Shown here: in pieces, positions 1 to 8,123 of the stretch
How positions within the stretch are numbered: the first letter of the stretch is position 1
Layout: each line of letters begins with the position of its first letter
DNA from: Leucobacter sp. PH1c
Lineage (GTDB): Bacteria; Actinomycetota; Actinomycetes; Actinomycetales; Microbacteriaceae
NCBI RefSeq assembly: GCF_000633415.1
Contig: NZ_AYMV01000028.1
Location: forward strand, 89,853 to 153,852
Reading direction: 5' to 3'
Length of the DNA stretch: 64,000 nt
The notes under the pieces: model-generated
Database searches by the model: none
What the model saw: only the letters and a program-made list of their open reading frames with translations
What the model was told of the DNA's origin: nothing
Translations under genes and position numbers: made by a program

Positions 1-47
1 GCATTCAAGCGCTATCCTAAGGCGCGCGGAGGCATCCGCAGAACAAC

Positions 48-74
48 AAAACCCCCGGGCGAACCGGGGGTTTT
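48..74 (-). terminator. Intrinsic terminator after the tRNA-Thr/tRNA-Met unit
   Basis: An 11-bp perfect stem (48-58 with 64-74) closes a 5-nt loop. The arms are AAAACCCCCGG and CCGGGGGTTTT, so reading leftward the hairpin ends in a short U run. It lies 14 nt past the 3' end of tRNA-Met on the minus strand. The symmetric A/T flanks would also let it act on the plus strand. Confidence 0.8.
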
Positions 75-87
75 GAGTGACTCTCTG

Positions 88-161
88 TAGCTGAGGCGGG
101 GCTCGATCCCGCGACCTCACGATTATGAGTCGTGCGCTCTAACCAGCTGAGCTACTCAGCC
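88..161 (-). tRNA. tRNA-Met (CAU), probably elongator
   Basis: The minus strand folds into a 74-nt cloverleaf: acceptor GGCTGAG with CTCAGCT, D arm, anticodon loop CTCATAA (anticodon CAT, plus-strand 125-127) and a T arm with GGGATCGAGCCCC. CCA is not encoded. The strong acceptor with G1-U72 excludes an initiator tRNA (which has a C1-A72 mismatch). A CAU anticodon could also be tRNA-Ile2, whose C34 is modified to lysidine, but the body does not resemble the usual actinobacterial tRNA-Ile2. It follows tRNA-Thr by 36 nt and is probably cotranscribed with it. Confidence 0.9.
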
Positions 162-197
162 AAACTGGCCCGCACAAGGTGCGAGCCAGAGAGTCAG

Positions 198-269
<72 letters not shown>

Positions 270-308
270 GAAGCCACCTCGCGGCGACAACCGTTTGAGA
301 ATAACACC

Positions 309-328
309 TTTCGCATCCCGATGCGAAA
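309..328. repeat. Perfect 8-bp dyad in the divergent tRNA-Thr / membrane-protein gap
   Basis: TTTCGCAT and ATGCGAAA flank a 4-nt CCCG spacer. The dyad sits between the 5' end of tRNA-Thr (minus strand) and the start of the membrane protein gene (plus strand), so it could be an operator or a small RNA hairpin. Nothing else supports a role. Confidence 0.4.
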
Positions 329-392
329 TCTGCTTGGCTAGGTGATGCGCGCCGGGCATGTCGGCGCAGAATTACAACGGAAAGAGGAGCGC

Positions 393-866
393 GTGAACAG
401 CCGCGTCGTTGCCATCGTCGGAATCATCCTGGCCCTGTGGATGTCGCTCGGGCGGTGGCTGTTCGGGATCGGCGGCACGCTGTCCTGGTGGTACGTGCCG
501 ACCATCGGACTCGTCTTCGTGATCCTGCAGCTCTGGCTCGCCCGCCGCCTCACGGTGACGCGCGAGCGCGGCAAGCGCACGAGCCGCAGCACGATCGTCT
601 CCCTCGTGCTGGCCTGGCTGTGCGCGATCGGCTTCGGCCTCACGGTTCCGGATTCCGCCGACGGCACGCTCCAGTCGATCCTCGGCCTCGCATCGGGGTC
701 CGCGTTCTCGGTCGAGATGTCGATCGCGCTGTGCAACCCGCTCGGGATCATCGCCTTCGCCCTGGCGATCGCGTCGCTCGGCTTCGCCTACGCCGATGCG
801 CGGGATCCGAAGCCCGAGGAGGACGAGGTCGCCGAGGGCGGGATGGTGCCGCACCCGCTCAGCTGA
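393..866 (+). CDS. Four-helix hypothetical membrane protein
   Basis: A 157-residue protein of unknown function. I chose the GTG at 393 because AAAGAGGAG (381-389) lies at the right distance before it. An upstream in-frame ATG (342) would add residues with no hydrophobic or conserved character. Four hydrophobic segments are visible, at roughly residues 5-25, 33-52, 67-85 and 112-134, followed by an acidic C-terminal tail (PEEDEVAEGG). A basic loop between helices 2 and 3 (RERGKRTSR) suggests that loop is cytoplasmic. It is monocistronic and faces the tRNA-Ser unit across a hairpin. I do not recognise the family. Confidence 0.75.
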   Translation: MNSRVVAIVGIILALWMSLGRWLFGIGGTLSWWYVPTIGLVFVILQLWLARRLTVTRERGKRTSRSTIVSLVLAWLCAIGFGLTVPDSADGTLQSILGLASGSAFSVEMSIALCNPLGIIAFALAIASLGFAYADARDPKPEEDEVAEGGMVPHPLS

Positions 867-922
867 CTCCCCGAGGCCGGTCACCCCGAGGCCGGCCGCC
901 GCGACTCCGCGACCGAGAACAG

Positions 923-952
923 CTCAGCCCCCTACCGGAGTAGGGGGCTGAG
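923..952. terminator. 13-bp perfect hairpin between convergent genes
   Basis: Arms 923-935 and 940-952 pair perfectly around a CGGA tetraloop. It lies 8 nt past the 3' end of tRNA-Ser (minus) and about 57 nt past the membrane-protein gene (plus), so it probably terminates from both sides. There is no real U tract, as is common for actinobacterial terminators. Confidence 0.6.
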
Positions 953-959
953 CGCTGAG

Positions 960-1047
960 CGGAGGGTAGGGGATTTGAACCCCTGAGACGGGGTTACCGC
1001 CTGCTTGTTTTCAAGACAAGTTCCTTCGGCCGCTCGGACAACCCTCC
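960..1047 (-). tRNA. tRNA-Ser (UGA)
   Basis: An 88-nt class II tRNA on the minus strand: acceptor GGAGGGT/ACCCTCC with discriminator G, a long variable arm, and anticodon stem CTTGT/ACAAG with loop CTTGAAA, giving anticodon TGA (serine). Its cognate synthetase gene serS lies about 1 kb upstream on the same strand. Confidence 0.95.
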
Positions 1048-1126
1048 GCCGACGAGCCTAGCAAACCGCACCGGGACCAACGGACGGGCACGGCTCAGAG
1101 ACCGGGCACGCGGCCCGCCGCTCCGC

Positions 1127-2005
1127 TCAGCCGAGCTGGGGGAAGCGCTCACGCAGCGCCGTGAGCAGGCCGTTCTCCTCGATCGTGCCGGTCACGCGCG
1201 AGGCGACCCGCTGCACATCGGGCACCGCCTGCCCCATCGCGACCCCGTCGCCGCGGCGCGCGGCCCAGGCGAGCATGTCGATGTCGTTGCGCCCGTCGCC
1301 CGCCGCGAACACGCGCGAGCGCGGGATGTCGAGGTGCTCGCGCACCACTTCGAGGGCGCTCGCCTTCGTCACCCCGTCGGGGGCGATGTCGAGCCAGGAG
1401 GTCGTGCCGACGGCGTAGGAGACGTGGGTGAGGCCGAGCGAGCGCACGGCGCCGACGAACTCCTCGAGCCGATGATCGGGCGACACGACGACCACGCGGG
1501 AGGCCTGCACGCCGAGGAGCTCGTCGAACGGCACCTGGCGCTGATCCGCGGGGAGCGTGCCCGTGGGGATCTGCTCCGTGTAGAGGAAGCCCCCGTCGGC
1601 CAGCTCGACCGCGAAGCGCGCCGTGACGAGCTGCGTACGAATCTTCTGCAGCGCCTCGCTCGGATCGAACGCCTCGACGCGCTCGCGCCGGTACGCGCGG
1701 TGCGCGAGCGGGTCCCGCTTCAGCGTGACCGCGCCGTTCGCCGCGACGATCCACTCGGGGCGGATCCCGAGCCGCTCCACGATCGGCAGCGTGGCGTCGA
1801 CGGAGCGGCCCGTCGAGACGATCACGGCGTGCCCGGCGGCGTCGAGCGCGCGGATCGCGGCGGCGAGATCGGGATCGATGTGCCCGCCGCTCGGATCGTC
1901 ACCGGCCCCCTCACCGAAGCCGTGGCTCAGCACGGTTCCGTCCAGGTCGAGCGCGATGAGGTGCCGGTCGGCGGCGGTCACGGCCTGCAGTGCGGGGGTC
2001 GTCAT
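1127..2005 (-). CDS. HAD-superfamily phosphatase, Cof type
   Basis: A 292-residue HAD hydrolase, about the usual size for the Cof/type IIB subfamily, whose members dephosphorylate sugar phosphates and related small molecules. Motif I is ALDLDGT near residue 19 (two catalytic Asp). Motif II is the Ser/Thr in VIVSTGR near residue 64. Motif IV is GDGRNDIDML near residue 237, with a Lys in VTKASAL shortly before it. The ATG at 2005 lies 3 nt after the serS stop, so the gene is cotranscribed and probably translationally coupled with serS. This pairing does not reveal its substrate. Confidence 0.88.
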   Translation of the reverse strand: MTTPALQAVTAADRHLIALDLDGTVLSHGFGEGAGDDPSGGHIDPDLAAAIRALDAAGHAVIVSTGRSVDATLPIVERLGIRPEWIVAANGAVTLKRDPLAHRAYRRERVEAFDPSEALQKIRTQLVTARFAVELADGGFLYTEQIPTGTLPADQRQVPFDELLGVQASRVVVVSPDHRLEEFVGAVRSLGLTHVSYAVGTTSWLDIAPDGVTKASALEVVREHLDIPRSRVFAAGDGRNDIDMLAWAARRGDGVAMGQAVPDVQRVASRVTGTIEENGLLTALRERFPQLG

Positions 2006-2008
2006 GAA

Positions 2009-3280
2009 TTATCCTTCGGCGATCGGGCTCAGCACCTCGAGGCCGCCGAGGTAGGGACGGAGCGCCTCAGGAACGGTGACGCTGCCGTCGGCGCGCTGGT
2101 GGGTCTCGAGGATCGCGACGAGCCAGCGCGTCGTGGCGAGCGTGCCGTTGAGCGTGGCGACGGGGGCCGTCTTGCCGCTCTCGGTGCGGAAGCGGGTGGC
2201 GAGGCGGCGCGACTGGTACGTCGTGCAGTTCGAGGTCGAGGTGAGCTCGCGGTACGCGTCCTGCGTGGGCACCCAGGCCTCGATGTCGAACTTGCGGGCG
2301 GCGCTCGACCCGAGGTCACCGGCCGCGACATCGATCACGCGGTAGTGGAGGCCGAGCGACTGGAGCATCTCCTCCTGCCAGCCGACGAGGCGGTCGTGCT
2401 CCGCCTCGGCGTCGGCCGGGTCGGTGTAGACGAACATCTCGAGCTTGTTGAACTGGTGCACGCGCAGGATCCCGCGGGTGTCCTTGCCGTGCGATCCGGC
2501 CTCGCTGCGGTAGCACGTCGACCAGCCGGCGTAGCGGATGGCGCCGCCCCCGAGATCCACGATCTCGTCGGCGTGGTACCCGGCGAGCGCGACCTCGCTC
2601 GTGCCGGTGAGGAACAGGTCCTGCGCGGGGAGGTGGTAGACCTCGTCGGCGTGCTCGCCGAGGAATCCGGTGCCCTGCATGATCTCGGGCTTCACGAGCG
2701 TCGGGGTGATGAGGGGCGTGAAGCCGTGCGCGAGGGCCCGGTCGAGCGCGAGGTTCATGAGTGCGAGCTCGAGGCGCGCGCCGACGCCGCGGAGGAAGTA
2801 GAAGCGCGCGCCGGAGACCTTCGCGCCGCGCTCCATGTCGATCGCGCCGAGCATCTCGCCGAGCTCGAGGTGGTCGCGCGCGGGGAAGTCGAACTCGGGC
2901 TTCGTACCGACCTCGCGGAGGGTGACGAAGTTCTCCTCGCCGCCCGCGGGGACGCCGTCGATCACGAGGTTCTCGATGCGAGAGGCGAGCGCGGCGAATG
3001 CGGTCTCGGCTTCCTTGGCGCGCGCCTCGGCGGCCTTCACGCCGGCGGCGAGCTCCTGCGCCTGTGCGATGAGCGCGGGCTTCTCCTCCTTGGAGGCGGC
3101 TTTCACCTTCCCGCCGAACTCCTTCTGTTCGGCGCGGAGCGTCTCGAACTCGGTGAGCGCGGATCGACGAGCGGCGTCTGCGGCGAGCGCTTCGTCGACC
3201 ACCCCCTCGTCGTTTCCACGCGCGCGCTGCGAACGCTTGACGGCCTCGGGATCGGTGCGGAGGAGTACTGGATCGATCAC
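2009..3280 (-). CDS. serS: Seryl-tRNA synthetase
   Basis: This class II synthetase charges tRNA-Ser (and tRNA-Sec where present). The 423-residue length is typical. The first ~110 residues form the charged, heptad-rich coiled coil that reaches the tRNA variable arm. Motif 2 is visible in [14 protein letters not shown] followed by RVHQFNKLE. Motif 3 is in the C-terminal [15 protein letters not shown] segment. The start is GTG 3280, giving an N-terminus beginning MIDPVLLR, the usual SerS start. A TAAGCT hexamer ends 7 nt before it and no ribosome binding site is visible, so the transcript may be leaderless. It leads a two-gene operon with the HAD phosphatase. Confidence 0.97.
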   Translation of the reverse strand: MIDPVLLRTDPEAVKRSQRARGNDEGVVDEALAADAARRSALTEFETLRAEQKEFGGKVKAASKEEKPALIAQAQELAAGVKAAEARAKEAETAFAALASRIENLVIDGVPAGGEENFVTLREVGTKPEFDFPARDHLELGEMLGAIDMERGAKVSGARFYFLRGVGARLELALMNLALDRALAHGFTPLITPTLVKPEIMQGTGFLGEHADEVYHLPAQDLFLTGTSEVALAGYHADEIVDLGGGAIRYAGWSTCYRSEAGSHGKDTRGILRVHQFNKLEMFVYTDPADAEAEHDRLVGWQEEMLQSLGLHYRVIDVAAGDLGSSAARKFDIEAWVPTQDAYRELTSTSNCTTYQSRRLATRFRTESGKTAPVATLNGTLATTRWLVAILETHQRADGSVTVPEALRPYLGGLEVLSPIAEG

Positions 3281-3287
3281 ACCGCCC

Positions 3288-3293
3288 AGCTTA
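3288..3293 (-). promoter_or_regulatory. -10-like hexamer TAAGCT before serS
   Basis: TAAGCT on the minus strand ends 7 nt before the GTG start, which would place the [15 protein letters not shown] at or next to the start codon. No convincing -35 is seen. Confidence 0.5.
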
Positions 3294-3327
3294 CCCGTGC
3301 CGAGCTGGGTGGGCGGGGACCGGGCAC

Positions 3328-3333
3328 TACGCT
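3328..3333 (+). promoter_or_regulatory. -10-like hexamer TACGCT before the lipid kinase gene
   Basis: TACGCT is followed by 6 nt and then the ATG at 3340, with no Shine-Dalgarno between. This fits a leaderless transcript. It is divergent from the serS hexamer, 35 nt away. Confidence 0.5.
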
Positions 3334-3339
3334 GGTCCC

Positions 3340-4338
3340 ATGATCGACTCCCCTGCGCGACCTCAGCCGAGCGCGGCCGTCGTCTACCACCCGCTCAAGA
3401 CCGACGTCGCCGGGCTGCGGAGCGCCGTGCGCGAGCAGGAGCACCGCTTCAGCTGGGCGCCGACGCGCTGGTACGAGACGGAGGAGGCCGACGCCGGGGT
3501 AGCGGCCACGCGCGCGGCGATCGCGAACGGCGCGAGCGTGGTGCTCGCGAGCGGTGGGGACGGCACGATCCGCGCCGTCTCGGAGGCGCTGCGGGGCACC
3601 GGGATCCCGCTCGTGATCATCCCGCAGGGCACCGGCAACCTGCTCGCCAGGAACCTGGGCGTGCCGCTCAACCGGCTCGACGAGGCGGTGCGCGCGGCCT
3701 TCACGGGCGACAATCGCGCGGTGGACGTGGGGATCCTCACGATCACCCGCGCGGACGAGTCGGAGGACGAGCACCTCTTCCTCGTGCTCGCGGGCATGGG
3801 GCTCGATGCGCGCGCGATCTCCGCGACGCGGGCGACCCTGAAGAAGCGGCTCGGCTGGCTCGCGTATGTGGACGCCGGGGTGCGCACGATGCTGCGTGAC
3901 GGCCCGCTGCACATCCACTACTCGATCGACAATTCGCCGCTCAAGCCGCTCTCGGTCTACACCGTGATGATCGGCAACTGCGGGCTCATGCCGGGCGGGG
4001 TGCTCCTCATCCCGGACGCAAAGCTCGACGACGGGATGCTCGACATCGTGGCGCTCCGCCCCCTGGGCGCGTTCTCGTGGCTGCGGATCTGGAACAAGAT
4101 CGGCTGGGAGAACGGGGTGCTCAGGAAGACGCGGGCGGGACGCCGGATCATCGACCTCGTGAACGACACGAAGGCGGTGAACTACTCGCAGGTGCGGCGC
4201 TACGCGCTGTCGGTGTCCGAGCCGGAGCCCGTGCAGCTCGACGGCGACGACTTCGGGCTCGCGCTCGCGGTGAGCGGCGTCGTCGATCCCGGCGCGCTCG
4301 TGGTGCGGGTGCTCCCGGAGTGGCGCGCTCAGTCCTGA
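3340..4338 (+). CDS. Diacylglycerol kinase / YegS-BmrU-type lipid kinase
   Basis: A 332-residue member of the DAGK catalytic-domain family, which phosphorylates diacylglycerol or related lipids with ATP at the membrane. The nucleotide-binding motif [10 protein letters not shown] is at about residues 71-80. It is followed by [17 protein letters not shown], the second conserved block of the family. The C-terminal half carries the family beta-sandwich pattern ([27 protein letters not shown] in two conserved stretches). No membrane segment is seen. The gene is monocistronic and divergent from serS. The exact lipid substrate cannot be read from sequence. Confidence 0.9.
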   Translation: MIDSPARPQPSAAVVYHPLKTDVAGLRSAVREQEHRFSWAPTRWYETEEADAGVAATRAAIANGASVVLASGGDGTIRAVSEALRGTGIPLVIIPQGTGNLLARNLGVPLNRLDEAVRAAFTGDNRAVDVGILTITRADESEDEHLFLVLAGMGLDARAISATRATLKKRLGWLAYVDAGVRTMLRDGPLHIHYSIDNSPLKPLSVYTVMIGNCGLMPGGVLLIPDAKLDDGMLDIVALRPLGAFSWLRIWNKIGWENGVLRKTRAGRRIIDLVNDTKAVNYSQVRRYALSVSEPEPVQLDGDDFGLALAVSGVVDPGALVVRVLPEWRAQS

Positions 4339-4364
4339 ACGGCCGCCCCTCCGGGGCTCCCTCG

Positions 4365-4434
4365 CCGGATCAGTCCTTCCGGATCAGCCCCGCCGGCTCA
4401 GCCCCGCCGGCTCAGCTCCGCCGACTCAGTTCTC
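4365..4434. repeat. Five degenerate 14-bp tandem repeats overlapping the pheA stop
   Basis: Units of the form CCGGMTCAGCCCCG run at 4365-4378, 4379-4392, 4393-4406, 4407-4420 and 4421-4434. Units 3 and 4 differ at one position. The last unit contains the pheA stop codon (4426-4428), and the array fills the convergent gap to the lipid kinase gene. Confidence 0.8.
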
Positions 4435-5385
4435 GCCGTCGGCGGTGCCCTCGATGACCCCGCGCAGCCAGTCGCGGGCGTCGCGGAAGGCGTCGTCGTC
4501 GTGTGCGGCGCGCGTGGTGGCCGCGATCCGGTCGGCGCGCGGGTACGAGCCGAGGAAGACGACGTTCGGGCTGAAGCGCTTCACGCCGAGCAGCGCATCG
4601 GCCACGCGGGCATCCTTCACGTGCCCCTCCGCGTCGATGACGAAGCGGTAGCGGCCCATCCGGTCCCCGATCGGCCGGGAGGCGAGCAGGGTGAGGTTCA
4701 CCCCGCGGGTGGCGAACTGCTCGAGTAGGTCGAGGAGCGCGCCGGATCGGTCCTCGGGGAGCTCGACGATGAGCGAGGTCTTGTCGGCGCCGCTCGGCTC
4801 CCCCACGGGAACCGTGCGGCTCACGAGCACGAAGCGCGTCACCGCGTCGGGGTTCTCGGCGATCCCCTCGGCAAGCACCTCGACGTCGTAGTGCGCCTCG
4901 ATCCCGGGCGGCGCGATCGCGGCGTCGATCCCCTTCTCGGGGTCGAAGAGATCGGCCGCCGCCTGCACGTTCGAGGTGGCGATGAGGTGGCGGTGCTGCG
5001 GGGCGTGCGCGTCGAGCCAGGCCCGGCACTGCCCGTACGCGACCGGGTGGCCGGAGACGACGGCGACCTCGTCGAGCGTCGTGCCGGGGCGCGCGACGAG
5101 CACGAAGCGCACGGGCACGAGGTACTCGCCGACGATGCGGAGGCCCGGGATCGTGGCGAGCAGATCCTGCGCGACGGTCACGCCACCGTCGATCGAGTTC
5201 TCGATCGCGATCATCGCGGCATCACTGCGGCCCGAGACGACGTCGCCGAGCGCCTCGCCGAGGTTGTCGACGGGGTGCCACTCCTGGCCGGCGGCCTCGG
5301 GCACCTGCTTGAGCGCGGCCTCCGTAAACGTCCCGGCCGGCCCCAGGTAGGAGTAGCGGCGGGCGGATGCGGAGGTCTCTGACAT
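4426..5385 (-). CDS. pheA: Prephenate dehydratase
   Basis: Converts prephenate to phenylpyruvate, the committed step of phenylalanine synthesis. The 319-residue monofunctional form has no chorismate mutase domain, as usual in actinobacteria. The N-terminal SYLGPAGTFTEAAL block and the catalytic TRF motif (NPDAVTRFVLV, about residue 180) mark the dehydratase domain. The ACT domain follows (LIVELPEDRSGALLDLLEQF) with the phenylalanine-binding region written ASRPIGDRMG in place of the common ESRP, so feedback control is expected. The ATG at 5385 is preceded by TAGCCT with a 7-nt gap. The gene ends within a 14-bp repeat array. Confidence 0.95.
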   Translation of the reverse strand: MSETSASARRYSYLGPAGTFTEAALKQVPEAAGQEWHPVDNLGEALGDVVSGRSDAAMIAIENSIDGGVTVAQDLLATIPGLRIVGEYLVPVRFVLVARPGTTLDEVAVVSGHPVAYGQCRAWLDAHAPQHRHLIATSNVQAAADLFDPEKGIDAAIAPPGIEAHYDVEVLAEGIAENPDAVTRFVLVSRTVPVGEPSGADKTSLIVELPEDRSGALLDLLEQFATRGVNLTLLASRPIGDRMGRYRFVIDAEGHVKDARVADALLGVKRFSPNVVFLGSYPRADRIAATTRAAHDDDAFRDARDWLRGVIEGTADGEN

Positions 5386-5392
5386 GCCCCCT

Positions 5393-5398
5393 AGGCTA
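5393..5398 (-). promoter_or_regulatory. -10-like hexamer TAGCCT before pheA
   Basis: TAGCCT on the minus strand ends 7 nt before the ATG at 5385. The intervening AGGGGGC could also act as a weak ribosome binding site, so leaderless initiation is likely but not the only reading. Confidence 0.45.
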
Positions 5399-5463
5399 CC
5401 GCGCGCGAGGCGCCGGGCCGATGCCGCTCCCGGCTCCCGACCCCTGGCTCCCGGCTCCCGCTC

Positions 5464-7110
5464 TCACTCGGCGCGGAGCACGCGGGCGACGAGCGCCTGC
5501 GCGGCCTCCTGCACCCGGGCGAGATGCTCCGGCCCGCGGAACGACTCCGCGTAGATCTTCATGACGTCCTCCGTGCCCGAGGGCCGGGCCGCGAACCAGG
5601 CGTGGTCGGTCTGCACCTTGAGCCCGCCGATCGCCGCGTCGTTGCCGGGCGCGCGGGTGAGGATCGCGGTGATCGGATCCCCCGCGAGCTCGGTGTCGGT
5701 CACGTCGCTCGGCGCAAGCGCCCCGAGCGCGGCCTTCTGCTCGGGCGTCGCCGCCGCATCGATGCGCGCGTAGGCCGGCTCCCCGTACTGCGCGACGAGC
5801 TCGCGGTAGCGCTCGGCGGGCGACTGCCCCGTGACCGCCTGGATCTCCGCGGCGAGCAGCGCGAGCAGGATCCCGTCCTTGTCGGTGCTCCAGGCGCTCC
5901 CGTCGAAGCGCTGGAAGGAGGCGCCCGCGCTCTCCTCGCCGCCGAACACGACCGAGCCGTCGAAGAGCCCCGGCACGAACCACTTGAAACCGACGGGCAC
6001 CTCGAGCAGTGCGCGGCCGTGGCCCGCGACGACGCGGTCGATCATCCCCGAGGAGACGAGCGTCTTGCCGATGCCCGCCGCAGCCGGCCACTCGGGCCGG
6101 TGCGTGAGCAGGTAGTCGATCGCGACCGCGAGGAAGTGGTTCGGGTTCATCAGGCCGTCGGCCGTGACGATGCCGTGCCGATCCGCGTCCGCGTCGTTCC
6201 CCGTGATGAGCGAGAACTCGCTGCGGAACGCGTCGACCGTGCGCATCACGTGCGCGGAGGACGGATCCATGCGGACCTTGCCGTCCCAGTCGAGGTGCAT
6301 GAACCCCCACTGCGGGTCGACGCCCGGGCCGAGCACCGTGAGGGGGATCGCGTGCCGCTCTCGGATCGCGGCCCAGTAGGCGACGCTCGCGCCGCCGAGC
6401 GGGTGCGCGCCGAACGAGACGCCGGCCTCCCGGATCGCGGCGAGGTCGATCGCCTCGGGGAGCGCGTCGACGTAGGCGCCCAGGAAGTCGAAGTGCGGCG
6501 CGGCCGCGCGGGCGTCGGCGTCGGCGCGCGGGATCGCGGCGACGCCCGCGGCGAGGAGCTCGTTCGCGCGGGCCGCGATCCAGTTCGTCGCGTCGCTGTC
6601 CGCGGGGCCGCCGTGCGGCGGGTTGTACTTGAAGCCGCCGTCTGCGGGCGGGTTGTGGCTCGGAGTGACGACGATCCCGTCGGCCCGGCCCGGGTCGTCG
6701 GCCGCGCGGCCACGGTTGTAGCTGAGGATCGCGTGGCTGAGCGCCGGGGTGGGCACAAACCAGGCGTCGCCCGTGCCCGCGGAGGGGCGCGCGTCGACAC
6801 CCGCGGCGAGGAGCACCTCGACGGCCGTGCGCTCGGCCGGCGCGGAGAGCGGGTGGGTGTCCGCGCCGATGAAGAGCGGGCCGGCGATGCCCTGCGCCGC
6901 ACGGTACTCGGCGATGGCGGCGCTGATCGCCGCGATGTGCGCGTCGGTGAACGCACCGGTGAACGCCGAGCCGCGGTGCCCCGAGGTGCCGAACACCACG
7001 CGCTGGGCGGGATTCGCGAGGTCGGGGCTCGTCTCGGCGTAGGCCAGGAGCAGGGCGTCGACGTCGACGAGGTCTTCGGGGCGTGCGGGGGTGCCAGCGC
7101 GTTCGTGCAT
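5464..7110 (-). CDS. pgm: Phosphoglucomutase (alpha-D-glucose type)
   Basis: Interconverts glucose 1-phosphate and glucose 6-phosphate, linking glycolysis to glycogen and cell-envelope sugar synthesis. The 548 residues match the bacterial Pgm family (about 545). The phosphoserine loop TPSHNPPADGGFKYNPPHGG is near residue 150, and the metal-binding NDADADRHG loop lies near residue 305. The FGTSGHRGSAF N-terminal signature is present. I set the start at ATG 7110 (MHERAGTPARPEDL). The open frame runs 29 codons further upstream, but only by crossing intergenic sequence. It is monocistronic and divergent from the HAD-IIA gene across a long hairpin. Confidence 0.95.
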   Translation of the reverse strand: MHERAGTPARPEDLVDVDALLLAYAETSPDLANPAQRVVFGTSGHRGSAFTGAFTDAHIAAISAAIAEYRAAQGIAGPLFIGADTHPLSAPAERTAVEVLLAAGVDARPSAGTGDAWFVPTPALSHAILSYNRGRAADDPGRADGIVVTPSHNPPADGGFKYNPPHGGPADSDATNWIAARANELLAAGVAAIPRADADARAAAPHFDFLGAYVDALPEAIDLAAIREAGVSFGAHPLGGASVAYWAAIRERHAIPLTVLGPGVDPQWGFMHLDWDGKVRMDPSSAHVMRTVDAFRSEFSLITGNDADADRHGIVTADGLMNPNHFLAVAIDYLLTHRPEWPAAAGIGKTLVSSGMIDRVVAGHGRALLEVPVGFKWFVPGLFDGSVVFGGEESAGASFQRFDGSAWSTDKDGILLALLAAEIQAVTGQSPAERYRELVAQYGEPAYARIDAAATPEQKAALGALAPSDVTDTELAGDPITAILTRAPGNDAAIGGLKVQTDHAWFAARPSGTEDVMKIYAESFRGPEHLARVQEAAQALVARVLRAE

Positions 7111-7150
7111 GCCCCCAGTGTGCCACCCCTCCCCCACCCACTCCTCCGAT

Positions 7151-7216
7151 TCGGGGTCACTCCGGCACCGTGTTGCGGGTGGGCGGGTCCGCAACACAGT
7201 GCCGGAGTGACCCCGA
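7151..7216. repeat. 28-bp near-perfect inverted repeat between divergent genes
   Basis: Arms 7151-7178 and 7189-7216 pair with a single mismatch around a 10-nt loop. It sits between the starts of pgm (minus) and the HAD-IIA gene (plus), so it is in neither gene's 3' region and is not an ordinary terminator. An RNA crossing it in either direction would form a very stable hairpin. Confidence 0.9.
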
Positions 7217-7313
7217 TCCGGGGGCGGACCGGCGAGGGGGCCGTGGGTGAGCGGGGCGGCGGGTGGGGTGGCCGGTGGGGTGCCAACTTCACCGCCCGTT
7301 CATGGGCGCGGTC

Positions 7314-7319
7314 TATCCT
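7314..7319 (+). promoter_or_regulatory. -10-like hexamer TATCCT before the HAD-IIA gene
   Basis: TATCCT is followed by 6 nt (GTTGCC) and then the ATG at 7326, with no ribosome binding site. Leaderless transcription is the simplest reading. Confidence 0.55.
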
Positions 7320-7325
7320 GTTGCC

Positions 7326-8123
7326 ATGACCGAGCGTGCGATCCACCCCCGTCGGAGCGATATCGAGTGCTGGCTCACGGACATGGACGGTGTCCTGGTC
7401 CACGAGAACCGGGCGATCCCCGGAGCGGCCGAGCTGCTCGAGCACTGGCGCGAGGAGGAGATGCCCTACCTCGTGCTCACGAACAACTCGATCTTCACGG
7501 CCCGCGATCTGAGCGCCCGCCTCGCGGCCTCCGGCATCGACGTCCCCGAGGACCGGATCTGGACGAGCGCGCTCGCGACGGCCGCCTTCCTGAAGCAGCA
7601 GAAGCCCGGCGGCTCGGCCTTCGTGATCGGCGAGGCCGGGATCCTCACCGCGCTCCACGACGCGGGCTACGTGATGACCGAGTCGGATCCCGACTTCGTC
7701 GTGGTGGGCGAGACCCGCAACTACTCGTTCGAGGCCATCACGAAGGCGATCCGGCTGATCAGCCGCGGCGCGCGCTTCATCTCGACGAACCCGGACGCCA
7801 CCGGCCCGAGCCCCGAGGGCCCGCTCCCCGCGACGGGCGCGATCAACGCGCTCATCACGAAGGCGACGGGCATGGAGCCGTACATCGTGGGCAAGCCGAA
7901 CCCGATGATGTTCCGCTCGGCGCTCAACAAAATCGGCGCGCACTCGCACAACACGGGCATGATCGGCGATCGCATGGACACCGACGTGGTGGCCGGCATG
8001 GAGGCGGGCCTCCACACCGTGCTCGTGATGACGGGCATCTCGGACCGCTCCGAGATCGAGCGCTTCCCCTTCCGCCCGGACGAGGTGCTCGGCTCCGTCG
8101 CGGAGCTGCTGCCCCGCGACTAG
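7326..8123 (+). CDS. HAD-IIA family hydrolase (NagD-like)
   Basis: A 265-residue phosphatase of the HAD IIA subfamily (NagD, PNP phosphatases, phosphoglycolate phosphatase relatives). Motif I is LTDMDGVLVHEN, near residue 19. Motif II is LVLTNNS, near residue 52, the NagD-type Thr-Asn-Asn signature. The conserved GKPNPMMF Lys region and the acidic motif MIGDRMDTDVVAGMEAG lie in the C-terminal half. ATG 7326 is the start because a -10-like hexamer lies just before it. An upstream in-frame ATG falls inside the promoter region. It ends with a 4-bp overlap with the convergent SHMT-like gene. The substrate is unknown. Confidence 0.9.
   Translation: MTERAIHPRRSDIECWLTDMDGVLVHENRAIPGAAELLEHWREEEMPYLVLTNNSIFTARDLSARLAASGIDVPEDRIWTSALATAAFLKQQKPGGSAFVIGEAGILTALHDAGYVMTESDPDFVVVGETRNYSFEAITKAIRLISRGARFISTNPDATGPSPEGPLPATGAINALITKATGMEPYIVGKPNPMMFRSALNKIGAHSHNTGMIGDRMDTDVVAGMEAGLHTVLVMTGISDRSEIERFPFRPDEVLGSVAELLPRD

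Noticed and set aside
88..161. Initiator tRNA-fMet
   Set aside because: The acceptor begins G1-U72 with full pairing. Initiators have a C1-A72 mismatch and three G-C pairs in the anticodon stem.
923..952. Regulatory hairpin of the membrane protein gene
   Set aside because: It lies downstream of both flanking genes, so termination is the simpler explanation.
1334..3343. A 669-codon plus-strand open frame opposite the HAD phosphatase and serS
   Set aside because: It has Arg/Glu/Ala/Gly-rich composition with no domain and is antisense to two well-supported genes. In 70 % GC DNA such antisense frames are expected.
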